The notes: generated from the letters alone by a model not told the origin. Counted from the first letter of the stretch, positions 1-6,771 are shown. The stretch is DNA of 16,791 bases from Roseovarius sp. (GCA_021767845.1 JAASSQ010000034.1:1-16791), one strand, 5' to 3'. Numbers and translations: made by a program.

Positions 1-218
1 AGAGCGTAGAGACAAAATCAACACGAAGCACCAAATCATCCCTGGCGCAACATGCGTCACTCACCTCCGTGTGTCTCCGCCAAACGACCCTCAAGAGCTC
101 CGCTCCATCCCGCCGCCTAGCGTCCCGACCCGCGCCTCAGCGCCGCCGGTGAGGGGCTATCTACGGATAACCGCTGGACCTCGCAACCCCTTTTTTCGGG
201 AAATGTCATCTTTTTTTC

Positions 219-233
219 AAAAACCCGGTTTTT
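219..233. repeat. A/T-flanked short palindrome
   Basis: AAAAACC, one central C, then GGTTTTT: a perfect 7-bp inverted repeat with A-runs on one side and T-runs on the other. It lies inside the AT-rich patch. The GC core is too short for a strong intrinsic terminator, but the symmetry would suit a weak bidirectional terminator or an easily melted site. Confidence 0.4.
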
Positions 234-333
234 CCCCGGAAAACATGAGGTTAGCGGAAATGAATTTCACGAACAGCGCCGCTTGCGCAATTTTATTTCC
301 AGCACCTCAAAGCCCGATCGACTCCGCCTTGGG

Positions 334-342
334 TTATCCACA
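334..342 (+). other. Perfect DnaA-box 9-mer (TTATCCACA)
   Basis: TTATCCACA matches the classical DnaA-binding consensus exactly. A degenerate copy on the other strand, TTATCCGTA (7 of 9), lies at 162-170, and the AT-rich patch lies between the two. A single perfect box does not make an origin. It could be part of an origin extending past the left edge, a DnaA-regulated promoter, or chance. Confidence 0.45.
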
Positions 343-349
343 GGTTTAC

Positions 350-365
350 CCCCAAGCCCTTGGGG
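350..365. repeat. Inverted repeat immediately next to the DnaA box
   Basis: CCCCAA, loop GCCC, TTGGGG: a perfect 6-bp stem starting 8 bases after the DnaA-box 9-mer. No T-run follows on either strand, so it is not a canonical terminator. Confidence 0.4.
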
Positions 366-391
366 CTACCGGCCTTCGATGGCCCGATTCC

Positions 392-436
392 GGCCGACTC
401 ACCGGTCGGCCCGGCCCCGAATCCCGACTCGTCGGG
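392..436. repeat. Two adjacent GC-rich hairpins downstream of msrQ
   Basis: The first hairpin is GGCCGAC (392-398) paired with GTCGGCC (405-411) around a 6-base loop. The second is CCCGAC (423-428) facing GTCGGG (431-436). The motif GTCGG occurs again at 443. They lie 80-125 bases past the msrQ stop in its direction of transcription, so a T-less terminator or RNA-stabilising structure for the msrPQ transcript is plausible. Confidence 0.4.
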
Positions 437-515
437 TCGTATGTCGGGCCAATCCTGCGGCACCGGGGCGACTCGCCGCCCATTTTCCGCCTCGCGCGCC
501 GCCACGTCGCAGCCG

Positions 516-1118
516 TCAGGCTGCATGGTTTCCGCGTGCGGGGCGGAGCCGCAGGGCCAGCAGCCCCAGAATCACGCCCAGGTAGGCCAGCGGCTCGATC
601 TGGAAGCCCTTGGTCAGCCAGATGAAATGCACCGCCCCCAGCACCGCCACCACGTAAGTCAGCTTGTGAAGCCGCCGCCACCCCGATCCCAGCCGCCGCA
701 CCGCGCGGTTGGTCGAGGTCAGGGCCAGCGGAATCATCAGCACGAAAGCCGCCATGCCGATCGTTACATAGGGACGCTTCACGATATCGGCCCAGATCTG
801 CGCCGGGATCTGCACGTCCAGCACCAGCCATACGAGCAGATGCAGCGTGACATAGAAGAACGCCAGCAGGCCAAAGGCCCGGCGGAACTTCAGCAGGTTC
901 ATGCCCAGGTAACGGCGCAGCGGCGTGATGCACAGGCCGATCACCAGCAGTTGCAGGGCGATCTCGCCCAATTCGCGTTCCAACGCCTTGATCGGCTCCA
1001 CCCCCAGCCCGCCGGTCGCCCCCATGTAGACCAGCACCGGCGCGGGCAGAGCATACGCTACATACACCGCCCAAGTGGGCACACGGCGCGCCACGGCGTT
1101 CAGGCGGTCCACGATCAT
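516..1118 (-). CDS. msrQ: MsrQ, heme-binding membrane subunit of the periplasmic methionine sulfoxide reductase
   Basis: This 200-residue protein has about six hydrophobic helices (roughly 15-33, 51-68, 81-101, 118-135, 152-168, 176-191), as in the ferric-reductase-like MsrQ/YedZ family. His93, His151 and His164 lie at the positions expected for the family's heme ligands. MsrQ takes electrons from the quinone pool or a cytosolic flavin reductase and passes them to MsrP in the periplasm. The length is close to the E. coli protein (about 211 residues). The start ATG overlaps the msrP stop as TGATG, which implies translational coupling; no independent ribosome-binding site is visible. An upstream extension of the same frame runs through msrP and is a shadow, so the ATG at 1118 is the start. 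Confidence 0.93.
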   Translation of the reverse strand: MIVDRLNAVARRVPTWAVYVAYALPAPVLVYMGATGGLGVEPIKALERELGEIALQLLVIGLCITPLRRYLGMNLLKFRRAFGLLAFFYVTLHLLVWLVLDVQIPAQIWADIVKRPYVTIGMAAFVLMIPLALTSTNRAVRRLGSGWRRLHKLTYVVAVLGAVHFIWLTKGFQIEPLAYLGVILGLLALRLRPARGNHAA

Positions 1119-2020
1119 CAGAAGAACTTGGTCAGGTCCATGCCATCGTAAAGGGCCGCCACGTCCTTGCCGTAGCCATTGAACATCTGCGTCTCGATCC
1201 GCTTGGAAAACAGACCGCCGCCGATCCGCCGTTCGGTCGCCTGGCTCCAGCGGGGATGGTCCACCTCGGGGTTCACGTTGCTGTAGAACCCGTATTCGCG
1301 CGGGTTCGCCTTGTTCCAGCTTGTCGGCGGCTCGCTGTCGGTCAGGGTGATCCGCACCACCGACTTGATCGACTTGAACCCGTATTTCCACGGCACGACC
1401 AGCCGCAGGGGCGCGCCGTTCTGGTTGGGGATGTCGCGGCCATAGATGCCGGTCGCCAGGATGGTCAGCGGGTGCATCGCCTCGTCCAGCCGCAGCCCCT
1501 CGACATAGGGCCAGTCCAGCACCGGGAACCGGGTGCCGGGCATCTCGTCGGGGCGCAGCACCGTCTCGAACGCCACGTAGCGCGCGCCCGGCTTCACCCC
1601 GGCCATGTCCAGCAGGTCGGCCAGCTCGAACCCGTTCCACGGCACCACCATCGACCACGCCTCGACACAGCGGAAGCGGTAGATGCGCTCTTCCACGGTC
1701 ATCTTCTTCAGGATGTCCTCGAAGGCATAGGCGCCGGGCCGCTCCACCAGCCCGTCGATCGTGACGCTCCACGGCGCGGTCGTCAGCCCTCCGGCATACA
1801 TGGCCGGATCATCCTTGCCGGTGCCGAACTCGTAGTAATTGTTGTAGCTGGTGATCTCGTCCCAGGTGTTGGGCTCCAGCCCGGAGGCCGCGGCCGGCCC
1901 GCCGATCCCGGCCAGCGCCGCGCCGGCGGCCGCCCCCGCCAGCCATTGCCGGCGGGTCAGATACACGTCCTCGGGGGTCACGTCGCGGTCGGTCAGGTCG
2001 TTTGTCCAGCGGTGGGCCAT
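1118..2020 (-). CDS. msrP: MsrP, molybdopterin-dependent periplasmic methionine sulfoxide reductase
   Basis: This 300-residue protein opens with a twin-arginine signal (TRRQWLAG, Arg23-Arg24, followed by an Ala/Gly-rich hydrophobic stretch to about residue 47), which predicts folded, cofactor-loaded export. The motif YRFRCVEAW contains Cys118, the residue expected to ligate the molybdenum in this sulfite-oxidase-fold family. MsrP reduces methionine sulfoxide in exported proteins using electrons from MsrQ, encoded immediately downstream with a 1-base stop/start overlap. A strong ribosome-binding site (GAGGAG, 2027-2032) sits 6 bases before the ATG and fixes the start. The gene probably has its own promoter in the 81-bp gap behind it. 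Confidence 0.95.
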   Translation of the reverse strand: MAHRWTNDLTDRDVTPEDVYLTRRQWLAGAAAGAALAGIGGPAAASGLEPNTWDEITSYNNYYEFGTGKDDPAMYAGGLTTAPWSVTIDGLVERPGAYAFEDILKKMTVEERIYRFRCVEAWSMVVPWNGFELADLLDMAGVKPGARYVAFETVLRPDEMPGTRFPVLDWPYVEGLRLDEAMHPLTILATGIYGRDIPNQNGAPLRLVVPWKYGFKSIKSVVRITLTDSEPPTSWNKANPREYGFYSNVNPEVDHPRWSQATERRIGGGLFSKRIETQMFNGYGKDVAALYDGMDLTKFF

Positions 2021-2049
2021 GCGGGTCTCCTCGGGTCAGCGTCGCTGTC

Positions 2050-2055
2050 AGTATA
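2050..2055 (-). promoter_or_regulatory. Candidate -10 element for msrPQ
   Basis: Read on the minus strand, TATACT lies 29 bases ahead of the msrP ATG, which would leave a leader of about 20 bases including the GAGGAG ribosome-binding site. The -35 side is poor (only a TGACGG-like match at 18 bp spacing), so an activator or alternative sigma factor may be needed. Confidence 0.35.
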
Positions 2056-2101
2056 TAGCGGCTTTCCCTTGCCCGTCATGCACGCCCCGCCACACACCAC
2101 G

Positions 2102-3595
2102 TCACGAAGGCGTGGCCGGGGTGTAACTTGGCCGGATCTTGTTGAACGGGATCGAGGTGCCGTCGGCCTGCACGATCCGCACATGCCGCCGCCGCATCTG
2201 GCGCGGTTCGGCCACGCCGACCGAATGCGCGATGGTCTCGACCTCGTTGATGACCGACCTGGCGTAATTGGCGACCTTCACGAACTTGTCCTCGACTACC
2301 AGCCCCGCCTGCAGATGCGGGTCATGGGTGGTCACGCCCGTTGGGCAGGTGTTGCGGTTGCATTTCAGCGCCTGGATGCAGCCGAGCGAAAACATGAACC
2401 CGCGCGCCGAGGTCACGAAATCCGCGCCCGCGCAAATCGCCCAGGCCACGTCCGAGGGGTTGACCAGCTTGCCGCTGGCAATGATGCGGATCCGCTCTTT
2501 CAGGCCGTGCCGGTCGCGCAGGTCCACCATGCGCGGCAGCGCCTCGCGGATCGGCATGCCCACCAGGTCGATCAGCGGCATCGGCGCCGCGCCGGTGCCG
2601 CCCTCGCCGCCATCGACGGTAATGAAATCCGGCGCGCATTCGGGGCCGCGCGCGGTGACCCGCTCGAAGAACTCCTCCCAGGCGTCCGACGACCCGATCA
2701 CCGTCTTGAAGCCGCAAGGTTTACCGGTGACCTCGCGGATATGGCCCACCATGTCCAGCAGGTCGTCGAAATCGTCGATCTCGCGGTGCCGGTTGGGCGA
2801 GATGCTGTCCTGCCCCTCGGGGATACCGCGGATCTCGGCGATCTCGGCATTCACCTTCTCGCCGGGCAGGATGCCGCCCTTGCCGGGCTTGGCGCCTTGC
2901 GCCAGCTTGAGCTCGAACATTTTGACATGCGGGTTGCCGCCAACCTCCTTCAGCTTGGCATCGTCCAGCTTGCCGGCCGCGTCGCGCACCCCGTATTTCG
3001 CCGTCCCGATCTGGTAGACGATGTCACAGCCACCCTTCAGGTGAAAAGGCGACAGCCCGCCCTCGCCCGTGTTGAGCCATATGCCCGCCCGCGCCGCACC
3101 CCGGCTCAGCGCCTCGACCGCCGGCCGCGAGATCGCGCCATAGCTCATGCCGGAAATGTTGTAGATCGACTTCGCCCGATAGGGCACCGCCGCCGTCGGT
3201 CCGATCTCCATCGGCGCGGTGGTGGCGAACTGGTCGTCCAGCGGCGGAAAACACGCATTGACGAAAATCGGCGTGCCGGGGATCGACAGGTTGCGGGTCG
3301 AGCCGAACGCCACCGTGTTCCCCTTGCCGTTGCCCGCGTGATAGACCCAGTCGCGCTGCGCGCGGTTGAACGGCATCTCCTCGCGGTCCATGGCAAAGAA
3401 ATACTGCCGGAAGAACTCGCCCAGCTTGGTGAACAGCCCCCGGAACCGTCCGATCACCGGATAGTTGCGCCGAATCGCATCGCCGGTCTGGGTGCGGTCG
3501 AGGATGTAGAACGCCGCCACCAGCGCCACCACGACCCCGAGAACCAGAACGAACAGCAACGCCAGGATCTGAAGCGCGTTCATCGCATAATCCAT
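2102..3595 (-). CDS. Membrane-anchored FMN-binding glutamate-synthase-domain protein
   Basis: This 497-residue protein has one N-terminal membrane helix (residues about 6-31) followed by the FMN/3Fe-4S domain of glutamate synthase. The cluster motif is Cys406-x5-Cys412-x4-Cys417 in CIQALKCNRNTCPTGV, and flavin-site glycine motifs (VDGGEGGTGAAP, ASGKLVNPSD) precede it. The glutaminase and FAD/NADPH parts of true glutamate synthase are absent, so standalone glutamate synthesis is not established; the family is often annotated only by its domain. The start was chosen at the ATG beginning MDYAMNALQ because GGGAGG (3604-3609) lies 8 bases upstream; a longer ATG 45 bases earlier lacks such a site. 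The gene lies 114 bp downstream of fcl and 81 bp upstream of msrP on the same strand. Confidence 0.9.
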   Translation of the reverse strand: MDYAMNALQILALLFVLVLGVVVALVAAFYILDRTQTGDAIRRNYPVIGRFRGLFTKLGEFFRQYFFAMDREEMPFNRAQRDWVYHAGNGKGNTVAFGSTRNLSIPGTPIFVNACFPPLDDQFATTAPMEIGPTAAVPYRAKSIYNISGMSYGAISRPAVEALSRGAARAGIWLNTGEGGLSPFHLKGGCDIVYQIGTAKYGVRDAAGKLDDAKLKEVGGNPHVKMFELKLAQGAKPGKGGILPGEKVNAEIAEIRGIPEGQDSISPNRHREIDDFDDLLDMVGHIREVTGKPCGFKTVIGSSDAWEEFFERVTARGPECAPDFITVDGGEGGTGAAPMPLIDLVGMPIREALPRMVDLRDRHGLKERIRIIASGKLVNPSDVAWAICAGADFVTSARGFMFSLGCIQALKCNRNTCPTGVTTHDPHLQAGLVVEDKFVKVANYARSVINEVETIAHSVGVAEPRQMRRRHVRIVQADGTSIPFNKIRPSYTPATPS

Positions 3596-3616
3596 CACTC
3601 GGGCCTCCCTTGCCCC

Positions 3617-3630
3617 GCGCGCCCGCGCGC
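3617..3630. repeat. GCGCGC inverted repeat in the leader of the glutamate-synthase-domain gene
   Basis: GCGCGC, CC, GCGCGC is a 6-bp perfect inverted repeat 22 bases upstream of the start codon and 8 bases before its ribosome-binding site. It could form a leader hairpin, or simply reflect local GC richness. Confidence 0.3.
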
Positions 3631-3709
3631 TCGAAACCACTGGTGCGAAGATGCGTCTTTGCCCGCAGCGCTACAACCGAAAACCTGAAGAAGCTGGCGT
3701 GGTTCGGGG

Positions 3710-4684
3710 TCAGTCCCGCAAATCGCCTTTGGCGGAACGGTCCAGGAACCAGGCATATGTATCCCGCAGACCGTCGCGCAACGGAATGCGCGCCCGCCAG
3801 CCCATCCGGGACAACCGGCTGACATCCATCAGCTTGCGTGGCGTTCCGTCCGGCTTGGACGGATCGCAGGTGATACGCCCCTCGAACCCCGTCACCTCGG
3901 CGATCATGCCGGCCAGGTCCATGATGCTCACATCCTCTCCGCATCCGACATTGATGTGGCTCAGCATGGGGCGGGTGTTCGCGGCATAGGTATCCGGCGC
4001 CAAGTCCAGCACGAAAAGCGACGCCTCGGCCATGTCATCGACATGCAGGAACTCGCGACGCGGCCGCCCGGTGCCCCAGATCACCACCTCGTCCAGCCCC
4101 TCTTGCGCCGCCTCGTGAAACCGCCGCATGAGCGCCGGCAACACATGGGACTTCTCGGGATGGAAATTGTCGCCCGGCCCGTAAAGGTTCGTCGGCATCA
4201 CGCTGCGGTAATCCACGCCGTATTGCCGGTTGTAGCTTTCGCACAGCTTGATCCCAGCGATCTTGGCGATGGCGTAAGGCTCGTTCGTGGGCTCCAGCGG
4301 ACCGGTCAGCAACGCCTCTTCGCTCATGGGCTGCGCGGCTTCGCGCGGATAGATGCAGGATGATCCCAACTGCAGCAGGCGCGTCACCCCGGCGGCAAAC
4401 GCCTGGTGGATGACGTTCGCCTCGATCATCAGGTTGTCATATATGAACTCGGCCGGAAAGGTATCATTGGCGAGGATACCGCCCACCTTCGCAGCCGCAA
4501 GGATCACCACGTCCGGCCGCTCGGTTTGCATGAAATCGCGCACCGCGGCCTGGCTGGCCAGGTCCAGCTCGGAATGGCTGCGCGTCACGATCTCGATGGG
4601 CTCGCCAGCCTCGCGCCGTGCCTCCAGCCGGCGCAGGATCGCGCCGCCCACCATGCCCCGATGCCCTGCGACGTAGTATTTCAA
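3710..4684 (-). CDS. fcl: GDP-L-fucose synthase (GDP-4-keto-6-deoxymannose 3,5-epimerase/4-reductase)
   Basis: This 324-residue cytosolic enzyme completes GDP-L-fucose synthesis from the product of Gmd, with NADPH. The Rossmann motif AGHRGMVG begins at residue 6. The catalytic Ser (GSSCIYP, about 108-109), Tyr137-x3-Lys141 (YAIAK) and His180 (EKSHVLP) lie one position beyond their E. coli counterparts, and the length matches the E. coli protein (321). The start must be just before KYYVAGHRG; no ATG fits, since the first in-frame downstream ATG removes part of the nucleotide-binding loop. A TTG at 4684 preceded by GGGAG (4693-4697) at 8 bases is the best choice. It begins 17 bp after the gmd stop, so the two form an operon. 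Confidence 0.95.
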   Translation of the reverse strand: MKYYVAGHRGMVGGAILRRLEARREAGEPIEIVTRSHSELDLASQAAVRDFMQTERPDVVILAAAKVGGILANDTFPAEFIYDNLMIEANVIHQAFAAGVTRLLQLGSSCIYPREAAQPMSEEALLTGPLEPTNEPYAIAKIAGIKLCESYNRQYGVDYRSVMPTNLYGPGDNFHPEKSHVLPALMRRFHEAAQEGLDEVVIWGTGRPRREFLHVDDMAEASLFVLDLAPDTYAANTRPMLSHINVGCGEDVSIMDLAGMIAEVTGFEGRITCDPSKPDGTPRKLMDVSRLSRMGWRARIPLRDGLRDTYAWFLDRSAKGDLRD

Positions 4685-4692
4685 GCCCCGTG

Positions 4693-4697
4693 CTCCC
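4693..4697 (-). promoter_or_regulatory. Ribosome-binding site that decides the TTG start of fcl
   Basis: GGGAG on the minus strand lies 8 bases before the TTG at 4684, inside the 17-bp gmd-fcl spacer. It supports translation beginning at KYYVAGHRG, where members of this family begin. Confidence 0.6.
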
Positions 4698-4701
4698 GCC
4701 C

Positions 4702-5823
4702 TCAGTTTTCCAGGCTCACCGGCAGATTGTAACCGTTGGCCTTCAGGAAGGCATGCCGCCGCGCCGTGGCCAGGTCCTCCTCGATCATCTCGGCACACAT
4801 CTCGCGCGCCGTGATCTCGGGCTCCCAGCCCAGCTTCTCCTTGGCGCGGCTCGGATCGCCCAACAGGGTCTCGACCTCGGCGGGCCGGAAATACTTGGGG
4901 TCGATCCGCATGATGACATCGCCCGGCTTCACCGCCGGGGCGCGATCCCCCTCGACGGCGGCAACCGTCGCCATCTCGCTCGTGCCCTCCCCCGAAAACT
5001 CAAGCGTTATCCCCAGGTCCTCGGCCGACCAACGGATGAAATCGCGCACCGAATACTGCTTGCCGGTGGCGATCACGAAATCCTCCGGCGCGTCCTGTTG
5101 CAGCATCATCCACTGCATCCGCACGTAATCCTTGGCATGGCCCCAGTCGCGCAGCGCGTCGATATTGCCCATGTATAGGCACTGCTCCAGGCCTTGCGCG
5201 ATATTGGACAGCCCGCGGGTGATCTTGCGTGTCACGAAGGTCTCGCCCCGCCGCGGGCTCTCGTGGTTGAACAGGATTCCGTTGCAGGCATAAAGCCCAT
5301 AGGCCTCGCGGTAATTCACGGTGATCCAGTAGGCATAAAGCTTGGCCACCGCATAGGGGCTGCGCGGATGAAACGGGGTCGTTTCGCTTTGCGGCGTTTC
5401 GGCCACCTTGCCATAAAGCTCCGAGGTCGAGGCCTGGTAGAACCGCGTCTTTTTCTCCAGCCCCAGGAACCGGATCGCCTCCAGCATCCGCAGCGTGCCG
5501 ATCGCATCCACGTCCGCCGTGTATTCCGGGGCCTCGAAACTGACCGCGACGTGGGATTGCGCCCCCAGGTTATAGACCTCGTCAGGCTCAACCGCGCGCA
5601 GGATCCGCGTCAGGTTGGAGGTGTCGGTCAGGTCGCCGTAATGCAGCATCATCTGCGGGTTGGTCTCGTGCGGATCCTGGTAGATCGCGTCGATCCGCTG
5701 CGTGTTGAACAGCGAGGCGCGCCGCTTGATCCCGTGCACCTCGTATCCCTTTTCCAACAGAAGCTCGGCCAGATACGATCCGTCCTGCCCCGTTATCCCG
5801 GTAATCAATGCCCGCTTGGTCAT
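4702..5823 (-). CDS. gmd: GDP-mannose 4,6-dehydratase
   Basis: This 373-residue protein is identical in length to E. coli Gmd. It converts GDP-D-mannose to GDP-4-keto-6-deoxy-D-mannose, the first step to GDP-L-fucose and also a branch point to GDP-rhamnose, GDP-perosamine and similar sugars. Visible features are the NADP-binding GITGQDG loop (residues 9-15), the STSELYG segment with Thr133 and Glu135, and the catalytic pair Tyr157-x3-Lys161 in SPYAVAK. The start is the ATG of MTKRALITG, preceded by AAGGAG (5835-5840) at 11 bases; an upstream ATG 63 bases earlier adds a non-homologous tail and is rejected. It is the first gene of the gmd-fcl pair, so the pathway ends in fucose unless another 4-keto reductase competes. 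Confidence 0.96.
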   Translation of the reverse strand: MTKRALITGITGQDGSYLAELLLEKGYEVHGIKRRASLFNTQRIDAIYQDPHETNPQMMLHYGDLTDTSNLTRILRAVEPDEVYNLGAQSHVAVSFEAPEYTADVDAIGTLRMLEAIRFLGLEKKTRFYQASTSELYGKVAETPQSETTPFHPRSPYAVAKLYAYWITVNYREAYGLYACNGILFNHESPRRGETFVTRKITRGLSNIAQGLEQCLYMGNIDALRDWGHAKDYVRMQWMMLQQDAPEDFVIATGKQYSVRDFIRWSAEDLGITLEFSGEGTSEMATVAAVEGDRAPAVKPGDVIMRIDPKYFRPAEVETLLGDPSRAKEKLGWEPEITAREMCAEMIEEDLATARRHAFLKANGYNLPVSLEN

Positions 5824-5894
5824 GAGACCGGCTTCTCCTTTCGCCTGACTCGTTACTGCCTGCATGCGCGGCGTCTTTCGTGCCACGCACCACC

Positions 5895-5956
5895 CCCGGC
5901 TGGCGCCGGGCCGTCTTGCCCCGTGTCATCGTCTCCCGGCCTTCGGGCTGCCGGGA
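5895..5956. repeat. Two hairpins in the gmd leader region
   Basis: The first is CCCGGC (5895-5900) with GCCGGG (5905-5910) around a 4-base loop. The second is TCCCGGC (5934-5940) with GCCGGGA (5950-5956) around a 9-base loop. The shared CCGGC core makes them look like a tandem pair. They lie 70-135 bases upstream of the gmd start and may structure its leader. Confidence 0.4.
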
Positions 5957-6080
5957 AACGCTCTTGTTTTCATTGCCCTTGCGACAAAGCGCCCGCATCT
6001 CAAGGAGCGGCGAAAGGTGAACCCGCAGAAGTTATGCAGCGTCTCCCCGCACGATGCAAGCACGCCCCCCCGTGCAAACC

Positions 6081-6094
6081 TTGATCTGCGTCAA
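6081..6094 (+). promoter_or_regulatory. FNR/FnrL-type binding site
   Basis: TTGATCTGCGTCAA fits the TTGA-N6-TCAA palindrome bound by FNR-family regulators (FnrL in Rhodobacterales) and differs by one base from the stricter TTGAT-N4-ATCAA form. Its centre is 41.5 bases before the start point predicted from the -10 element at 6117-6122, which is the class II activator position. It therefore predicts activation of the DUF302 gene at low oxygen. A Dnr/NnrR-type nitric-oxide regulator recognises similar sites and cannot be excluded. Confidence 0.7.
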
Positions 6095-6116
6095 CGGCCG
6101 TTGCAGGCTGCTGCCC

Positions 6117-6122
6117 TAGAAT
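6117..6122 (+). promoter_or_regulatory. -10 element of the FNR-dependent promoter
   Basis: TAGAAT matches TATAAT at 5 of 6 positions. With a start point near 6129 the FNR-type site centres at -41.5, and the leader to the DUF302 ATG is about 44 bases. No good -35 hexamer is present, as expected for an activator overlapping that position. Confidence 0.55.
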
Positions 6123-6172
6123 GGCACTCAAGGCGCCGCGCCGCGACGCCCTCGAAACAGGAGGAAACGACC

Positions 6173-6619
6173 ATGATCCGCCGGATACTCGCCACCGCAG
6201 CACTGCTTGCCACCACCCAGGCCGCCGCCGCACAGGACATCGTGACCTACACCACCGACCAGGACTACGAGGATGTGACGTTCGGCCTTGAAACCGCCAT
6301 CGTCAACGAGGGTCTGGTCATCGACAGCGTCAGCCATGTGGGCGACATGCTGGCCCGCACCCGTGCGGATGTCGGCTCGGACACCGAGCTTTATGTCGAG
6401 GCCGACGCCTACAGCTTCTGTTCGGCCACCGTCTCGCGCGAGGTGATGGAAGAAGACCTGATGAACATCGCCTATTGCCCCTATGACATCTTCGTCGCCG
6501 AAATGGTCGAGAATCCCGGCGAGGTCATCATCGGCTTCCGGGGCTTCCCCGAAGGCGAGATGCAGAAGGTGCAGGAGCTGCTCGACCGGATCGTGCGCAA
6601 CGCGATCGGCATGGAATAG
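6173..6619 (+). CDS. Secreted DUF302-domain protein
   Basis: This 148-residue protein has an N-terminal signal peptide (MIRRILATAALL, Ala-rich, likely cut after residue 20 before QDIV). The mature part has the DUF302 pattern: an alternating N-terminal strand and helix, then YVEADAYSFCSATVSRE and YCPYDIFVAEM, ending with a helix. Cys83 and Cys102 could form a disulfide or a ligand site in the periplasm. The biochemical role of DUF302 is not established. The start is fixed by AGGAGG (6159-6164) 8 bases upstream and by the signal peptide. An FNR-type promoter sits directly upstream, so expression probably rises at low oxygen. The gene appears monocistronic, with a hairpin following about 50 bases after the stop. 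Confidence 0.85.
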   Translation: MIRRILATAALLATTQAAAAQDIVTYTTDQDYEDVTFGLETAIVNEGLVIDSVSHVGDMLARTRADVGSDTELYVEADAYSFCSATVSREVMEEDLMNIAYCPYDIFVAEMVENPGEVIIGFRGFPEGEMQKVQELLDRIVRNAIGME

Positions 6620-6667
6620 GTCACGGACCGCTCGCGCCGCATCACAAGAGTTTGACTGGAAACGATC

Positions 6668-6694
6668 GGGCCGCGTGGCTTAGGCGCGCGGCCC
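6668..6694 (+). terminator. Candidate terminator hairpin after the DUF302 gene
   Basis: GGGCCGCG (6668-6675) pairs perfectly with CGCGGCCC (6687-6694) around an 11-base loop, 48 bases past the stop. No T-run follows (CGTTCGTC), so it is a weak intrinsic terminator or an RNA 3'-end stabiliser. Confidence 0.4.
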
Positions 6695-6771
6695 CGTTCG
6701 TCAAGCCGGCAAAGACCGCGATCGGCGGAAACCCCCGCTGAACCATACGCCCCCGTCCTCCGTAGATGGTG

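Larger units (their letters stand above)
1..515. other. Intergenic region: AT-rich patch and hairpin cluster, no convincing gene
   Basis: This stretch lies downstream of msrQ (which is read leftward). Plus frame 2 is open from the left edge through it, but the translation is low-complexity, rich in Pro/Arg/Ser, and resembles no family. Bases about 185-300 are clearly AT-richer than everything else in the window, with runs of 6 or 7 T at about 191-196 and 211-217. A perfect DnaA-box 9-mer sits at 334-342, followed by three GC-rich inverted repeats between 350 and 436. The region may combine the msrQ transcript end with a promoter or replication-related element belonging to a gene beyond the left edge. 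Confidence 0.6.
5824..6172. other. Divergent spacer between gmd and the DUF302 gene
   Basis: This 349-bp spacer has leftward transcription into gmd and rightward transcription into the DUF302 gene. On the gmd side it holds two GC-rich inverted repeats (5895-5910 and 5934-5956). On the DUF302 side it holds an FNR-type palindrome and a -10 element. I saw no small gene with a ribosome-binding site and found no convincing sigma-70 promoter for gmd. Confidence 0.6.

Noticed and set aside
1..68. Possible minus-strand gene start: a strong GGAGG (64-68) with a GTG at 60 whose frame stays open to the left edge, or an ATG at 53.
   Set aside because: The GTG is only 3 bases from the Shine-Dalgarno core, which is too close, and the ATG frame stops after five codons. 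The 20 visible residues resemble no family, so a gene cannot be claimed without sequence to the left.
150..370. Calling this region a chromosomal origin.
   Set aside because: Only one perfect DnaA box and one degenerate copy are visible, and no origin-linked gene is in the window. It is kept as an observation only.
2..625. A plus-strand frame open from the left edge through the region before msrQ.
   Set aside because: The product has no family resemblance, crosses the AT-rich patch and hairpins, and runs into antisense msrQ. Composition suggests a chance open frame.
1256..3688. An 810-codon open frame on the plus strand.
   Set aside because: It lies antisense to msrP and the FMN glutamate-synthase-domain gene. 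Its translation is rich in His, Arg and Pro with no recognisable motif, as expected for an antisense frame of GC-rich coding DNA.
6727..6757. GGAAAC followed by CGTC upstream of the fasciclin gene as an EcfG-type stress promoter.
   Set aside because: The spacing is about 21 bases, compared with the usual 16-17, and the -10 half is incomplete.
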